From assembly GCF_000423445.1 (NCBI RefSeq), contig NZ_AUHZ01000015.1:1-64000 (forward strand): DNA of 64,000 nt. Direction: 5' to 3'. This DNA is from Acidipropionibacterium thoenii DSM 20276. GTDB lineage: Bacteria > Actinomycetota > Actinomycetes > Propionibacteriales > Propionibacteriaceae. Below, piece by piece: positions 20,182-30,942 of the stretch. Positions within the stretch are counted from its first letter, which is position 1, and every line of letters starts with the position of its first letter. Both the position numbers and the translations under genes were made by a program. The notes under the pieces are model-generated. The model was not told the DNA's origin. It was given only the letters and a program-made list of their open reading frames with translations, and did no database searches.

Positions 20182-23010
20182 ATGGACTCTGCCGATACCC
20201 GGGCCAACTCCCGCGCCTTCTCCCGGTTCGCCGAGGGCTACGACTTCCCCCTCGACGAGTACCAGGTGACGGCCTGCCGAGATCTCGACGATGGGGCCGG
20301 GGTGCTGGTGGCCGCCCCCACCGGGGCCGGCAAGACGGTGGTCGGGGAGTACGCCACCTTCCTGGCTCTGGAGACCGGCCGCAAGTGCTTCTACACCACT
20401 CCCATCAAGGCACTGTCCAACCAGAAGTTCCATGACCTGGCGGCCCGATACGGCGCCGACCAGGTCGGGTTGCTCACCGGCGACGTCTCGGTGAACTCCG
20501 AGGCGCCCATCGTGGTGATGACCACCGAGGTGCTGCGCAACATGATCTACGCCAACTCCCGGACCCTGCAGGGACTCGGCTGGGTGGTGATGGACGAGGT
20601 GCACTACCTGGCCGACCGGTTCCGCGGCCCGGTCTGGGAGGAGGTCATCCTCGGTCTGGACCCCGGGGTCCGGCTGGTGTGCCTGTCGGCGACCGTCTCC
20701 AATGCCGAGGAGTTCGGCGAGTGGCTGGCGGAGGTGCGCGGGGACATCCGGGTCATCGTCTCGGAGACCCGACCGGTGCCGCTGGACCAGCACGTCGCGG
20801 TGGCCCGCAGGCTGATCGACCTGTTCGCACCCGAGGCCCCCGGCGACGTCAACCCCGAACTGGTGAGGATCGCCCGGGAGGAGGCCAGATTCCAGCGCGA
20901 CGACTCCCGGCGTCCCCGCGGCCGCAATGGCAGGGGCCGCAAGAGCGTGTCCTACGGATCGGGACGGTTCGGCGGGGCCAGTGCCGGTGGGGACCGGGAC
21001 CGCGGTGACCGTCGCGGCCCCCGCAACAGCCCGAGCCGCTCCCAGGTGGTGCGCTCGCTGCGGCAGGCCGGTCTGCTGCCGGCCATCATCTTCGTCTTCT
21101 CGCGCACTGGCTGCGACGCGGCGGTGAGCCAGCTGATGAACTCCGATGTGGTGCTCACCAGCCCCGCTGAGGCCGCCGAACTGCGCCGGATCGCCGAACG
21201 CCACGGCGCCGCACTGACCGCTGAGGAACGCGCCGCACTGGGATGGGACCGCTTCCTGGCCGCCTTCTGCCGCGGCATCGCAGCCCACCATGCCGGCCTG
21301 CTGCCGGTGATCAAGGACATCGTCGAGGAGGGATTCGTCACCGGACTGGTCAAGGTGGTGGTGGCCACCGAGACCCTGGCCCTGGGCATCAACATGCCGG
21401 CCCGCACCGTCGTCATCGAGAAGCTCGTCAAGTACAACGGCCAGACCCATGCCGACATCACACCTGGCGAGTACACCCAGCTCACCGGTCGGGCCGGGCG
21501 GCGCGGCATCGATGACCAGGGCCATGCGGTGGTCTGCTGGCAGCCCGGGATGGACCCCCGGGCGGTCGCCGGGCTGGCCTCCCGACGCACCTATCCGCTG
21601 CGATCGGCCTTCACACCGACCTACAACATGGCGGTCAACCTGGTGGCATCGATGGGGCGACGCCGGGCCGCCCAGGTGCTGGAGCACAGCTTCGCCCAGT
21701 TCCAGACCGAACGGCGGCTCGGCGGTGCCAACTCCTCCCAGCGCCGCCATGATGACCGGACCATCGAGCAGCTGCTGGCCTCGGCGCACTGCGAGCGGGG
21801 TGACTTCACCGAGTATGCCGGGCTGCGCGAGCAGGTCTCCCAGGCCGAGGCGGAGCAGGCCAGGCTGCGCCGCGGGGCGCGCGACGCGGAGATCGCGGAC
21901 TCGCTGTCGGCACTGGATCCCGGCGACATCATCGCGGTGCCGGCCGGCCCGCACGCCGGATGGGCTGTGGTCATCGATCCGGGCACCCACGGCGGTCATC
22001 GTGGAGGTGGCGGATCGGCGAGGAAGGGGGCACACCGTGGTGGCGACAGTCGCCCCCACCCGCTGGCGATGGTCGAGGGCAGGAAGGTGATGAGACTGGG
22101 AGAGGCCGACATCGACTCCCCGGTACGCCGCTACGGCGGGGTGCGGCTGCCGGCCCACTTCCATCCCGGTGACGCCACCGCCCGCCGCAACCTGGGCAGG
22201 GCATTCGACGACGCCCGAGCCCGCCTGCCCGAGCTTCCCGAGCGACCCGACAAGGCCGCCATCGACGCCGAACTGGGCGCCCGGATCGCCGAGCTGCGGG
22301 CTGAGATCCGCCAGCATCCCTGTCACCACTGCCCCGACCGGGAGAAGCACGCCCGGTTCGCCGAGAAGGCGATGGCGATGCGACGCAAGGCTGACGCCGC
22401 TGCCGAGAAGGCACGGCGCCAGTCGGGCTCGATAGCCGCCAAGTTCGACCGGATCTGTCTGGTGCTCAGCGAGCTCGGCTATCTCACCGACGCCGGTTCT
22501 GCCATCAGCGACCAGGGCCGGATGCTCACCCGGATCTTCTCCGAGCTCGACCTGGTCACCGCGGAGGCCGTCCGGGAAGGGGTCCTCGACGACCTGGACG
22601 TCCCCCAGTTGACCGCCGTGCTGTCGACCCTGGTCTTCGAGTCCAGGCCGGCCGACCGGCGCCGGGGAGCCTGGCTTCCCGACGACTCCTGTGAGCAGGC
22701 GGTGAGCAGGCTGCGATCAGTGCGGGCCCGGGTCGGCCGACTGGAGAGGGAGCACCGGCTGGAGCCGCCGCGGGACCTGGACGTCGGATTCGCCGAGCAG
22801 ATCTACGCCTGGGCTGCCGGTGCGGGCCTGGAGGTGCTGCTGGCCGATGGCATGAGTGCCGGGGACTTCGTCCGTCAGGCTCGGCAGGTCGCCGACCTGG
22901 CCGGTCAGATCGCCGCTGCCGGGGTGGACGAGGAGCTGGCCCGGAACTGCCGGCGGGCCGTCAATGCCATCCAGCGCGGCGTCGTCTCGATGTCGGGAGA
23001 GGATGCCTGA
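20182..23010 (+). CDS. helY: Ski2/Mtr4-like DEAD-box RNA helicase HelY
   Basis: A 942-residue superfamily 2 helicase of the Ski2/Mtr4 type. RecA domain 1 has APTGAGKTVVGEY as motif I, MDEVHYLADRFRGPVWEE as motif II (DEVH), and LSATVSN as motif III. Domain 2 has IIFVFSRTGCD, AAHHAGLLPV, VVVATETLALGINMPA and YTQLTGRAGRRGIDD. The remainder carries the winged helix and C-terminal helical bundle. An Arg/Gly-rich insert lies at residues 240-285. In actinobacteria it is encoded next to tatC, and its RNA substrate is not established. The start is the ATG after the -10 box. Confidence 0.92.
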   Translation: MDSADTRANSRAFSRFAEGYDFPLDEYQVTACRDLDDGAGVLVAAPTGAGKTVVGEYATFLALETGRKCFYTTPIKALSNQKFHDLAARYGADQVGLLTGDVSVNSEAPIVVMTTEVLRNMIYANSRTLQGLGWVVMDEVHYLADRFRGPVWEEVILGLDPGVRLVCLSATVSNAEEFGEWLAEVRGDIRVIVSETRPVPLDQHVAVARRLIDLFAPEAPGDVNPELVRIAREEARFQRDDSRRPRGRNGRGRKSVSYGSGRFGGASAGGDRDRGDRRGPRNSPSRSQVVRSLRQAGLLPAIIFVFSRTGCDAAVSQLMNSDVVLTSPAEAAELRRIAERHGAALTAEERAALGWDRFLAAFCRGIAAHHAGLLPVIKDIVEEGFVTGLVKVVVATETLALGINMPARTVVIEKLVKYNGQTHADITPGEYTQLTGRAGRRGIDDQGHAVVCWQPGMDPRAVAGLASRRTYPLRSAFTPTYNMAVNLVASMGRRRAAQVLEHSFAQFQTERRLGGANSSQRRHDDRTIEQLLASAHCERGDFTEYAGLREQVSQAEAEQARLRRGARDAEIADSLSALDPGDIIAVPAGPHAGWAVVIDPGTHGGHRGGGGSARKGAHRGGDSRPHPLAMVEGRKVMRLGEADIDSPVRRYGGVRLPAHFHPGDATARRNLGRAFDDARARLPELPERPDKAAIDAELGARIAELRAEIRQHPCHHCPDREKHARFAEKAMAMRRKADAAAEKARRQSGSIAAKFDRICLVLSELGYLTDAGSAISDQGRMLTRIFSELDLVTAEAVREGVLDDLDVPQLTAVLSTLVFESRPADRRRGAWLPDDSCEQAVSRLRSVRARVGRLEREHRLEPPRDLDVGFAEQIYAWAAGAGLEVLLADGMSAGDFVRQARQVADLAGQIAAAGVDEELARNCRRAVNAIQRGVVSMSGEDA

Positions 23011-23026
23011 GCGGGTCGGGGATGGC

Positions 23027-23032
23027 TAGGCT
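23027..23032 (+). promoter_or_regulatory. Leaderless promoter of hisF, -10 TAGGCT
   Basis: TAGGCT ends six bases before the hisF ATG at 23039. The spacer is CGCCCC and has no ribosome site. Confidence 0.55.
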
Positions 23033-23038
23033 CGCCCC

Positions 23039-23800
23039 ATGGGTGTTGCGCTGCGGGTCATCCCGTGTCTGGATGTCAAGGACGGCCGGGTCGTCAAGGG
23101 AGTCAACTTCACCGGTCTGCGGGACGCCGGGGATCCGGTCGAGCTGGCCCAGGCCTATGGCGAGCTGGGGGCCGATGAACTCACCTTCCTCGACATCTCC
23201 GCCTCCACCGAGGGCCGTGCCACCACCCGCGAGATGGTCACCAGGTGCGCCCAGACGGTCTTCATCCCGCTGACCGTCGGCGGGGGAGTGCGCTCGGTCG
23301 CCGACGTCGACTCCCTGCTGCGCTGCGGGGCCGACAAGGTCGGCATCAACACCGGGGCGATCGCCCGGCCCGAGGTGATCGGCGAGATCGCCGACCGGTT
23401 CGGCAACCAGGTGATGGTGCTGTCCCTGGACGCCCGCCGGGAGCCCGGACATCCTTCGGGATTCGGCGTCACCACCTTCGGGGGCACCCGCTCGGCCGGG
23501 CTGGACGCCATCGCCTGGTGCAAGGAGGCCGTCGAGCGGGGAGCCGGCGAGGTGCTGCTCAACTCGATGGACGCCGACGGCACCACCGACGGCTTCGACA
23601 TCGAGATGATCGAGGCGGTCCGCGCCGAGATCGACGTCCCCCTGATCGCCTCTGGAGGTGCCGGCACCGTCGAGCACTTCGTGGCCGCGGCCCGGGCCGG
23701 GGCCGACGCCGTGCTGGCGGCCTCCGTCTTCCACTACCGCACACTCACCATCGCGGCCGTCAAGGACGGCCTGCGCGCCGCCGGCTTCGAGGTGCGCTGA
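23039..23800 (+). CDS. hisF: Imidazole glycerol phosphate synthase subunit HisF
   Basis: HisF is the cyclase of histidine biosynthesis. It uses ammonia from HisH to turn PRFAR into imidazole glycerol phosphate and AICAR. The 253-residue TIM barrel starts [20 protein letters not shown] with the catalytic Asp, and has [17 protein letters not shown] and [12 protein letters not shown] for phosphate binding. It stands alone here, without other his genes in the window. Its own leaderless promoter fits that. Confidence 0.96.
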   Translation: MGVALRVIPCLDVKDGRVVKGVNFTGLRDAGDPVELAQAYGELGADELTFLDISASTEGRATTREMVTRCAQTVFIPLTVGGGVRSVADVDSLLRCGADKVGINTGAIARPEVIGEIADRFGNQVMVLSLDARREPGHPSGFGVTTFGGTRSAGLDAIAWCKEAVERGAGEVLLNSMDADGTTDGFDIEMIEAVRAEIDVPLIASGGAGTVEHFVAAARAGADAVLAASVFHYRTLTIAAVKDGLRAAGFEVR

Positions 23801-23851
23801 GACCCTGCGGCATCGGCCCCGGCCGCCGGCAGTTCATGGTAGGCATGGCTC

Positions 23852-24247
23852 ATGGACTGCCTCTTCTGCTCAATCATCGCCGGTGACATCCCCTCCCGCA
23901 GGGTGGCCGAGGACCAGGTCGGCGTCGCCTTCCTGGACGTCTCCCCCTTCCAGGACGGCCACACTCTGGTGGTGCCTCGCCGCCACGTCCCCGACATCTG
24001 CGGCAATGATGGCGAGCTGGCCCGGATCGCCCCGCTCATCACCCGCGTCTCCAGCCTGCTGATCGAGAAGCTCGGCGCGCAGGGGATGAACGTCGTCTCC
24101 AACATCGGTGAGGTATCGGGTCAGTCGGTCTTCCACCTGCACGTGCACCTCATCCCGCGCTACGAGGCCGAGCCCGGGTTCGATGCCATCAGGTCCCAGC
24201 GCCCGCTGCGAGATCCCGAGGAGGTGCTGGCCCTCATTCGGGGCTGA
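23852..24247 (+). CDS. HIT family nucleotide-binding protein
   Basis: A 131-residue histidine-triad protein, the HINT type that cleaves adenosine phosphoramidates. The N-terminal DCLFCSIIAGDIPSRRV is typical, and the triad is in FHLHVHLIPRY. Cys residues in CLFC may bind zinc. The ATG at 23852 follows TAGGCA by six bases, so it too is probably leaderless. A terminator-like hairpin follows at 24282. Confidence 0.92.
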   Translation: MDCLFCSIIAGDIPSRRVAEDQVGVAFLDVSPFQDGHTLVVPRRHVPDICGNDGELARIAPLITRVSSLLIEKLGAQGMNVVSNIGEVSGQSVFHLHVHLIPRYEAEPGFDAIRSQRPLRDPEEVLALIRG

Positions 24248-24281
24248 GATGAGCCGGTACCGAAGAAACCTGTCCAACATG

Positions 24282-24304
24282 TGGGATTACCGTCCCATTT
24301 TTTT
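24282..24304 (+). terminator. Rho-independent terminator after the HIT gene
   Basis: A short stem (TGGGA at 24282-24286 with TCCCA at 24293-24297) is followed by seven T residues at 24298-24304. The stem is weak, but the T run is rare in this GC-rich window. The T run overlaps the -35 box of the ilv promoter. Confidence 0.55.
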
Positions 24305-24338
24305 GACATGGTGGGTCGGATACGGAATTGTTCCTCCC
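24303..24338 (+). promoter_or_regulatory. ilvBNC promoter with consensus -35 TTGACA
   Basis: A perfect TTGACA is at 24303-24308. At 17 bases spacing the -10 would be the poor match AATTGT at 24326-24331; an alternative is TACGGA at 24321. From the first, transcription would start at about 24338, one base before the leader-peptide ATG. Confidence 0.5.
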
Positions 24339-24365
24339 ATGAACGGCCTCGTTGTTCTTAGTTAG
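24339..24365 (+). CDS. ilv operon leader peptide MNGLVVLS
   Basis: An eight-codon open frame, ATG to TAG, codes Met-Asn-Gly-Leu-Val-Val-Leu-Ser. Four of the eight codons are for leucine and valine, the end products of the downstream operon. It ends exactly where a strong stem-loop begins, and a terminator stem-loop follows. This is the layout of amino-acid-controlled attenuation: a ribosome waiting on Leu or Val codons would change folding of the leader RNA. No ribosome site is visible, so the peptide is probably made from a leaderless transcript. Confidence 0.75.
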   Translation: MNGLVVLS

Positions 24366-24422
24366 CGTCTTGACCCCGGTCAGGACGCTCCCTCGCATGC
24401 CACTCGGCATCGAGGGTTTTTT
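24364..24422 (+). promoter_or_regulatory. ilvBNC transcription attenuator (two stem-loops)
   Basis: Stem-loop 1 pairs AGCGTCTTGACC (24364-24375) with GGTCAGGACGCT (24378-24389), with 11 of 12 Watson-Crick pairs and one G-T. Stem-loop 2 pairs CCCTCG-ATGCC (24390-24401, one bulged C) with GGCATCGAGGG (24406-24416), and six T residues follow at 24417-24422, forming a terminator. Stem 1 begins at the leader peptide stop codon. The alternative antiterminator pairing is not obvious by eye. Confidence 0.75.
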
Positions 24423-24553
24423 CTTGTCAGGGGCCGATGTCGCCAGCATCCGGGAACGCGGCTCCTGATGAGCCCGGCCGTCTCGATGACGACGTAGATG
24501 GTGCACAGTTCGCGACGCAAGGTTCGCGACACGGAGGGAATGGAGGATCAGCG
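24423..24553 (+). other. ilvB leader region after the attenuator
   Basis: These 131 bases connect the attenuator to ilvB. The only clear element is the ribosome site GGAGG at 24542-24546, which selects the ATG at 24554. The ilvB frame is open back to an ATG at 24437, but those codons read as noncoding. No further hairpin of note is seen. Confidence 0.5.
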
Positions 24554-26368
24554 ATGGCTGACAATCCCCGGCAACCGAAGCAGATGACAGGCGCGCAGAT
24601 GATTGTCGCCAGCCTCGAGAAGCTCGGTGTCGACGTGGTCTTCGGGCTTCCCGGTGGTGCGATCATGCCCACCTACGACCCGCTGATGGACTCCTCCAAG
24701 GTGCGCCACATCCTGGTGCGCCACGAGCAGGGGGCCGGGCACGCCGCCGAGGGATACGCAGTGGTCACCGGACGGGTCGGGGTGTGCATGGCGACCTCGG
24801 GTCCCGGTGCCACCAATCTGGTCACCTCGCTGTACGACGCCTACCTGGACTCGGTGCCGATGGTGGCCATCACCGGCCAGGTCGGCAGCTCACTGATCGG
24901 AACCGACGGCTTCCAGGAGGCCGACATCCGCGGCATCACGATGCCGATCACCAAGCACAACTTCCTGGTCACCGAGGCCTCGGCGATCCCGCTGGCGCTG
25001 GCCGAGGCCTTCCACATCGCCTCCACCGGGCGTCCCGGCCCGGTACTGGTCGACATCGCCAAGAACGCCCAGCAGGACACCGCCCCCTTCGTGTGGCCCA
25101 AGCAGTACGACCTGCCCGGCTACAAGCCGACCACCCGGCCGCACTCTCGCCAGATCAAGGAGGCCAGCACCCTGATCCGCCAGGCCAGCCGACCGGTGCT
25201 CTACATCGGCGGGGGAGTGGCCAGGGCCAACGCCGCCCCGGAGCTGATGAAGCTGGTCGAGGTGACCGGCATCCCGGTCACCACCACCCTGATGGCCCGC
25301 GACGTCTTCCCCGACTCCCACCCCAGGGCACTGGGGATGCCCGGGATGCACGGTTCGGTGGCCGCCGTCGGCGCCCTGCAGCGCGCCGACCTCATCATCG
25401 CGGTGGGCACTCGCTTCGACGACCGGGTCACCGGACGCCTGGACACCTTCGCCCCGCAGGCCAAGGTCATCCACGCCGATGTGGATCCCGCCGAGATCGG
25501 CAAGAACCGGCACGCCGACGTCCCGATCGTCGGTGATGCCAAGCTCACCCTGGCCAAGCTCATCGATGCGCTGGAGGGCAAGATGCTGCCCGACATCTCG
25601 GCCTGGAACGACCAGCTGGACGCCATGAAGCAGGTCTACGCACCCTCCTGGGAGGAGCCGCCGGCCGGCAAGATCTCCCCGCAGTGGGTGATCTCGAGGA
25701 TCGGGGCAATGGCTCCCGACAACTCGATCTTCGTCACCGGGGTGGGTCAGCACCAGATGTGGGCCTCCCACTTCCTGCCCCACAACAGGCCGCACTCCTG
25801 GCTCACCTCGGGCGGAGCCGGCACGATGGGCTACTGCGTGCCTGCCGCGATGGGTGCCCAGGTGGGCGCCCCCGATGCCACTGTGTGGGGGATCGACGGT
25901 GACGGTTGCTTCCAGATGACCAACCAGGAGCTGGTCACCTGCGCCCTCAACGGCATCCCGGTCAAGATCGCCATCATCAACAACAACGTGCTGGGCATGG
26001 TGCGGCAGTGGCAGAACCTGTTCTACAACAAGCGGTTCTCCCAGACCGACCTGCACTCCGACGCGCTGCCCGACTTCGTCAAGCTCGCCGAGGCGCTGGG
26101 CTGCGCGGCCTTCCGGGTCACCGAGGCAGACGACGTCGACGCCGCCATCGAGAGGGCCAATGCCATCAACGACCGTCCGGTGGTCGTGGAGTTCGTGGTC
26201 CACAAGGACGCCATGGTCTGGCCGATGGTGGCCTCCGGCACCAGCAATGACGAGATCAAGATCGCCCGCGGACTGGCCCCCGACTGGGGTGAGCAGGCCG
26301 CCGATGAGGACTCGGCCGAACCCGCCGTCCCGGTCGGCACGGTTGCCGCCACGACAGGAGAGAACTGA
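24554..26368 (+). CDS. ilvB: Acetolactate synthase large subunit
   Basis: The catalytic subunit of acetohydroxyacid synthase makes acetolactate from pyruvate for valine and leucine, or acetohydroxybutyrate for isoleucine, using thiamine diphosphate, FAD and Mg. The product is 604 residues. The ThDP-activating Glu is in [15 protein letters not shown]. The ThDP-binding motif is [15 protein letters not shown] ending in NNN. The start at 24554 has GGAGG eight bases upstream. ilvN follows after three bases and ilvC next, all under the attenuator. Confidence 0.96.
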   Translation: MADNPRQPKQMTGAQMIVASLEKLGVDVVFGLPGGAIMPTYDPLMDSSKVRHILVRHEQGAGHAAEGYAVVTGRVGVCMATSGPGATNLVTSLYDAYLDSVPMVAITGQVGSSLIGTDGFQEADIRGITMPITKHNFLVTEASAIPLALAEAFHIASTGRPGPVLVDIAKNAQQDTAPFVWPKQYDLPGYKPTTRPHSRQIKEASTLIRQASRPVLYIGGGVARANAAPELMKLVEVTGIPVTTTLMARDVFPDSHPRALGMPGMHGSVAAVGALQRADLIIAVGTRFDDRVTGRLDTFAPQAKVIHADVDPAEIGKNRHADVPIVGDAKLTLAKLIDALEGKMLPDISAWNDQLDAMKQVYAPSWEEPPAGKISPQWVISRIGAMAPDNSIFVTGVGQHQMWASHFLPHNRPHSWLTSGGAGTMGYCVPAAMGAQVGAPDATVWGIDGDGCFQMTNQELVTCALNGIPVKIAIINNNVLGMVRQWQNLFYNKRFSQTDLHSDALPDFVKLAEALGCAAFRVTEADDVDAAIERANAINDRPVVVEFVVHKDAMVWPMVASGTSNDEIKIARGLAPDWGEQAADEDSAEPAVPVGTVAATTGEN

Positions 26369-26371
26369 ATC

Positions 26372-27966
<1,595 letters not shown>

Positions 27967-28001
27967 TCCCCGTCTGCGCCCCTGCCGGCCAGATCCTGAT
28001 A

Positions 28002-28040
28002 TGACGGAGCCCGTCACCCCCGCGGTGACGGGCTCCGTCA
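28002..28040. terminator. Bidirectional hairpin between ilvC and methyltransferase gene
   Basis: A perfect 17-bp stem pairs 28002-28018 with 28024-28040 around a five-base loop CCCGC. It lies between convergent genes and can end transcription from both. It lacks a T run, as is common in actinobacteria. Confidence 0.75.
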
Positions 28041-28073
28041 CGTGTCGGGACCAGGATGCCCGGATGGCGGCTG

Positions 28074-28640
28074 CTACAGCTTGCAGGCGATGATGACCGC
28101 CAGGTCCTCGGCGAGCTGGATCTCGGTGCAGTTGACCGAGGGATCGGAGCGCCAGGCCAGCCGGGTGTGGTCGACGTCGCCGTCGATGGTGCGTGGCGGG
28201 AAGCCGAAGCTGGGGGGCATGTCGTCGATGACGATGAGTCCCGACTTGCGCACCGCCTTGACGATGGTCGGGATCGGGGTGATCCGGGCGATCCGGATGG
28301 GCAGCGAGAGCAACCCGAAGGGGCCGTGCTCGGTGAGTTCCTGCCAGCCGCCATGGATCACCTCGACATCCTGGCCGGCCAGGATGGTGCGGACCCGTCG
28401 GCAGCGCTCCTCGTCCTCGTCGACGGTCACCACATGGGTGTGCGGTCGCGCTCCCAGCCGAAGCCAGCAGACGCCGGCTCCCGAGCCCGCCTCGCACTCG
28501 CCGATCGGACCACGTACCGAGCTGGCCAGGGTGGCCAGCAGCCGGCCGGTCTCGTTGCGGGTGGTGGTGAGGTACCCCTGCTCCAGGGCGTTGTGCAGCG
28601 CGGCAGCGACCAGGTCGGGAGTCTCAGGCAGGGGTATCAC
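28074..28640 (-). CDS. O-methyltransferase-like SAM-dependent methyltransferase
   Basis: A 188-residue class I methyltransferase. The SAM-binding loop is GECEAGSGAGVCWLRL around residue 47, and the strand-2 acidic motif is VVTVDEDEERC. VIDDMPPSF later resembles the metal-site region of O-methyltransferase family 3. Related actinobacterial genes lie at many loci, and the substrate is unknown. It converges with ilvC. leuB lies upstream on the same strand with a gap of about 40 bases, so the two may be co-transcribed. Confidence 0.8.
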   Translation of the reverse strand: MIPLPETPDLVAAALHNALEQGYLTTTRNETGRLLATLASSVRGPIGECEAGSGAGVCWLRLGARPHTHVVTVDEDEERCRRVRTILAGQDVEVIHGGWQELTEHGPFGLLSLPIRIARITPIPTIVKAVRKSGLIVIDDMPPSFGFPPRTIDGDVDHTRLAWRSDPSVNCTEIQLAEDLAVIIACKL

Positions 28641-28679
28641 CCGGGCATTGTCCCATGAACCGGGTGATACCTCGGACCC

Positions 28680-29753
28680 TCAGATCAACGCGGCGATGGC
28701 ATCGCCGATCTCGGTGGTGGAGCGTGCCGGGGCGCCGAGCCGGGAGGCGATGTCGGCGCTCACCGCGGTGCGGATCCGCTCGGCATCGGCCGGCCGGCCC
28801 AGGTGGTCGAGGAGCAGGGCCATCGAGGAGATCGCGGCGGTCGGGTCCGCCCTGCCGGTCCCGGCGATGTCGGGGGCCGACCCGTGCACCGGCTCGAACA
28901 TCGAGGGGTATTGGCCGCTGGTGTTGATATTGGCGCTGGGTGCCAGCCCGATGCCACCGGTGACCGCACCTGCCAGGTCGGTGATGATGTCGCCGAACAG
29001 ATTGTCGGTGACGATCACGTCGAACCGCTGGGGCTCCTTGACCAGGGCGATGGTCACGGCATCGACATGCAGGTAGTCGTGCTCGACCTCGCTGAAGTCG
29101 GCGGCGACCTCATCGACCACCCGGCGCCACAGCGACCCGGCGTTGACCAGCACATTGTGCTTGTGGACCAGGGTGAGGTGCCTGCGGCGGGCCCGGGCGC
29201 GGGTGAAGGCGTCACGCACCACCCGCTCGACACCGAAGGCGGTGTTGAGGCTCACCTCGGTGGCGATCTCCTGGGGGGTGCCGACGCGCACCGCACCGCC
29301 GTTGCCGCAGTACAGACCCTCGGTGCCCTCACGGCACACCACGAAGTCGATCGGGCCGGCGCCGGTGACCGCCTCGGACAGCGGAGTCGGGGTGCCCGGG
29401 TACCAGGTCGAGGGCCGCAGGTTGACCCCCTGGTCGAGGGAGAACCGCAGCTTGAGCAGCAGGCCGCGCTCCAGCAGCCCCGAGGGCACCTCGGTGGACC
29501 CCGGAGCCGCACCGACCGCGCCCAGCACGATGGCGTCGGCGGTGGCGATCTCGGCCAGGGTGTCGTCATTGAGCACCTCGCCGGTGGCCTTCCAGTGCTC
29601 GGCACCCAGCGAGTAGTCCCGGGTGGTGAAGGCGTCGTCGCCGATGGTGGCGGTCAGCACCTTGAGGGCCTCGGCGGTGACCTCGGGGCCGATCCCGTCG
29701 CCACCGATGACAGCCAGAGTGGGCACAGCGGAGGAGGAAGCGTCATTCGTCAT
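28680..29753 (-). CDS. leuB: 3-isopropylmalate dehydrogenase
   Basis: LeuB oxidises and decarboxylates 3-isopropylmalate in leucine synthesis, and beta-methylmalate when the citramalate route is present. The ATG at 29753 gives 357 residues beginning near [18 protein letters not shown]. The substrate-binding Arg region and EGLYCG are present, and [15 protein letters not shown] is the nucleotide-binding loop. The start lies six bases after TACCGT on the minus strand (29765-29760), so it is probably leaderless. It is divergent from ilvE across a palindromic site. Confidence 0.95.
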   Translation of the reverse strand: MTNDASSSAVPTLAVIGGDGIGPEVTAEALKVLTATIGDDAFTTRDYSLGAEHWKATGEVLNDDTLAEIATADAIVLGAVGAAPGSTEVPSGLLERGLLLKLRFSLDQGVNLRPSTWYPGTPTPLSEAVTGAGPIDFVVCREGTEGLYCGNGGAVRVGTPQEIATEVSLNTAFGVERVVRDAFTRARARRRHLTLVHKHNVLVNAGSLWRRVVDEVAADFSEVEHDYLHVDAVTIALVKEPQRFDVIVTDNLFGDIITDLAGAVTGGIGLAPSANINTSGQYPSMFEPVHGSAPDIAGTGRADPTAAISSMALLLDHLGRPADAERIRTAVSADIASRLGAPARSTTEIGDAIAALI

Positions 29754-29759
29754 GGCCTC

Positions 29760-29765
29760 ACGGTA
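29760..29765 (-). promoter_or_regulatory. Leaderless promoter of leuB, -10 TACCGT
   Basis: On the minus strand TACCGT lies six bases before the leuB ATG. The -35 position falls on the arm of the palindrome 29783-29798. Confidence 0.5.
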
Positions 29766-29782
29766 TCGACTGGTCCACAATG

Positions 29783-29798
29783 TGACATTCGAATGTCA
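29783..29798. promoter_or_regulatory. Perfect 16-bp palindrome between leuB and ilvE
   Basis: TGACATTC followed by GAATGTCA is fully self-complementary. It lies in the 88-base gap between the divergent leuB and ilvE starts and covers the -35 region of leuB. It is a likely operator for a dimeric regulator. No known family motif is assigned. Confidence 0.65.
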
Positions 29799-29828
29799 GC
29801 CTGTGAACAATTCTGGTCGCTGCCGGTG

Positions 29829-29834
29829 TAGCGT
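29829..29834 (+). promoter_or_regulatory. Leaderless promoter of ilvE, -10 TAGCGT
   Basis: TAGCGT ends seven bases before the ilvE ATG at 29842. No ribosome site lies between. Confidence 0.55.
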
Positions 29835-29841
29835 GTCGGCC

Positions 29842-30933
29842 ATGAGTCTGAGCTTTGCAGCCACCGATGATCTGACCTGGTCCTCCGATGAGGCCATTGC
29901 CGCGATCCACGCCGACCCCAGGTTCGGAGAGGCCTTCTCCGACCACATGGCCGAGGCCATCTGGACCGTTGACGGCGGCTGGGGCCAGGACGGGGTCGTC
30001 GACTATGGCCCGCTCGCCGTCAACCCCGGCAGTGCGGTGCTGCACTATGCCCAGGAGATCTTCGAGGGCCTCAAGGCCTACCGCCACGCCGACGGAACGG
30101 TCTGGCTGTTCCGTCCCGACGCCAATGCCGAGCGGTTCGCCAACTCGGCACGGCGTCTGGCCCTTCCGGTGCTGCCGGAGGAGGACTTCGTCACCAGTTG
30201 CCTGCAGGTCGCCAGGACCGAGGCCCGCTGGGTCCCCGACCCCGGTGAGAGCGGCGAGAAGAGCCTCTACCTACGTCCCTTCATGATCGCCTACGAGGAC
30301 TTCCTCGGCGTCGCCCCGGCCAAGCGGGTGCTCTACTCGGTGATCTGCTCCCCGGTCGGCGCCTACTTCTCCGGCGGCGTCTCGGCGGTGCGGATCTGGC
30401 TGGAGCGTCACAACTCGCGGACCGCCCCCGGCGGCACCGGTGCGGCCAAGTGCGGTGGCAACTATGCCGCCTCCCTGCTGGCCCAGGAGGAGGCCTATGC
30501 CAAGGGTTGCTCCCAGGTGCTGTTCGCCGACGCCGTGGAGCACGCCTGGGTGGAGGAGCTTGGCGGCATGAACATCATGGCCGTCAGCAACGACGGTGAG
30601 CTGGTCACTCCCGAGCTGACCGGCACCATCCTGCCCGGTGTCACCCGCCGGTCCATCCTCGAGATGGCCCCCGACATGGGCCTGAAGCCGGTGGCCCGCC
30701 GGCTCGGCGTCGACGAGTTGCTCGACGGGATCCGCTCGGGTCGCTTCCCCGAGGTCTTCGCCTGCGGCACCGCCGCGGTCGTCACCCCGATCGGCTCGTT
30801 GGTCGACGAGGCGGGGGAGACCACGGTCAAGGAGCAGGCCGGGGAGGTCACGATGGCCATCCGCAACCGCCTCCTCGACATCCAGTACGGCCGTGTGGAG
30901 GACACCCACGGCTGGCTGCACCAGGTCTGCTGA
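29842..30933 (+). CDS. ilvE: Branched-chain amino acid aminotransferase
   Basis: IlvE carries out the last step of leucine, isoleucine and valine synthesis with pyridoxal phosphate. The 363-residue protein is the long class IV type found in actinobacteria. The PLP Lys is in GGTGAAKCGGNYAASL. EELGGMNIM and the C-terminal FACGTAAVVTPIG are family signatures. cimA starts ten bases after the stop, so the two probably form an operon. Confidence 0.95.
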   Translation: MSLSFAATDDLTWSSDEAIAAIHADPRFGEAFSDHMAEAIWTVDGGWGQDGVVDYGPLAVNPGSAVLHYAQEIFEGLKAYRHADGTVWLFRPDANAERFANSARRLALPVLPEEDFVTSCLQVARTEARWVPDPGESGEKSLYLRPFMIAYEDFLGVAPAKRVLYSVICSPVGAYFSGGVSAVRIWLERHNSRTAPGGTGAAKCGGNYAASLLAQEEAYAKGCSQVLFADAVEHAWVEELGGMNIMAVSNDGELVTPELTGTILPGVTRRSILEMAPDMGLKPVARRLGVDELLDGIRSGRFPEVFACGTAAVVTPIGSLVDEAGETTVKEQAGEVTMAIRNRLLDIQYGRVEDTHGWLHQVC

Positions 30934-30942
30934 GGCCGGGCC

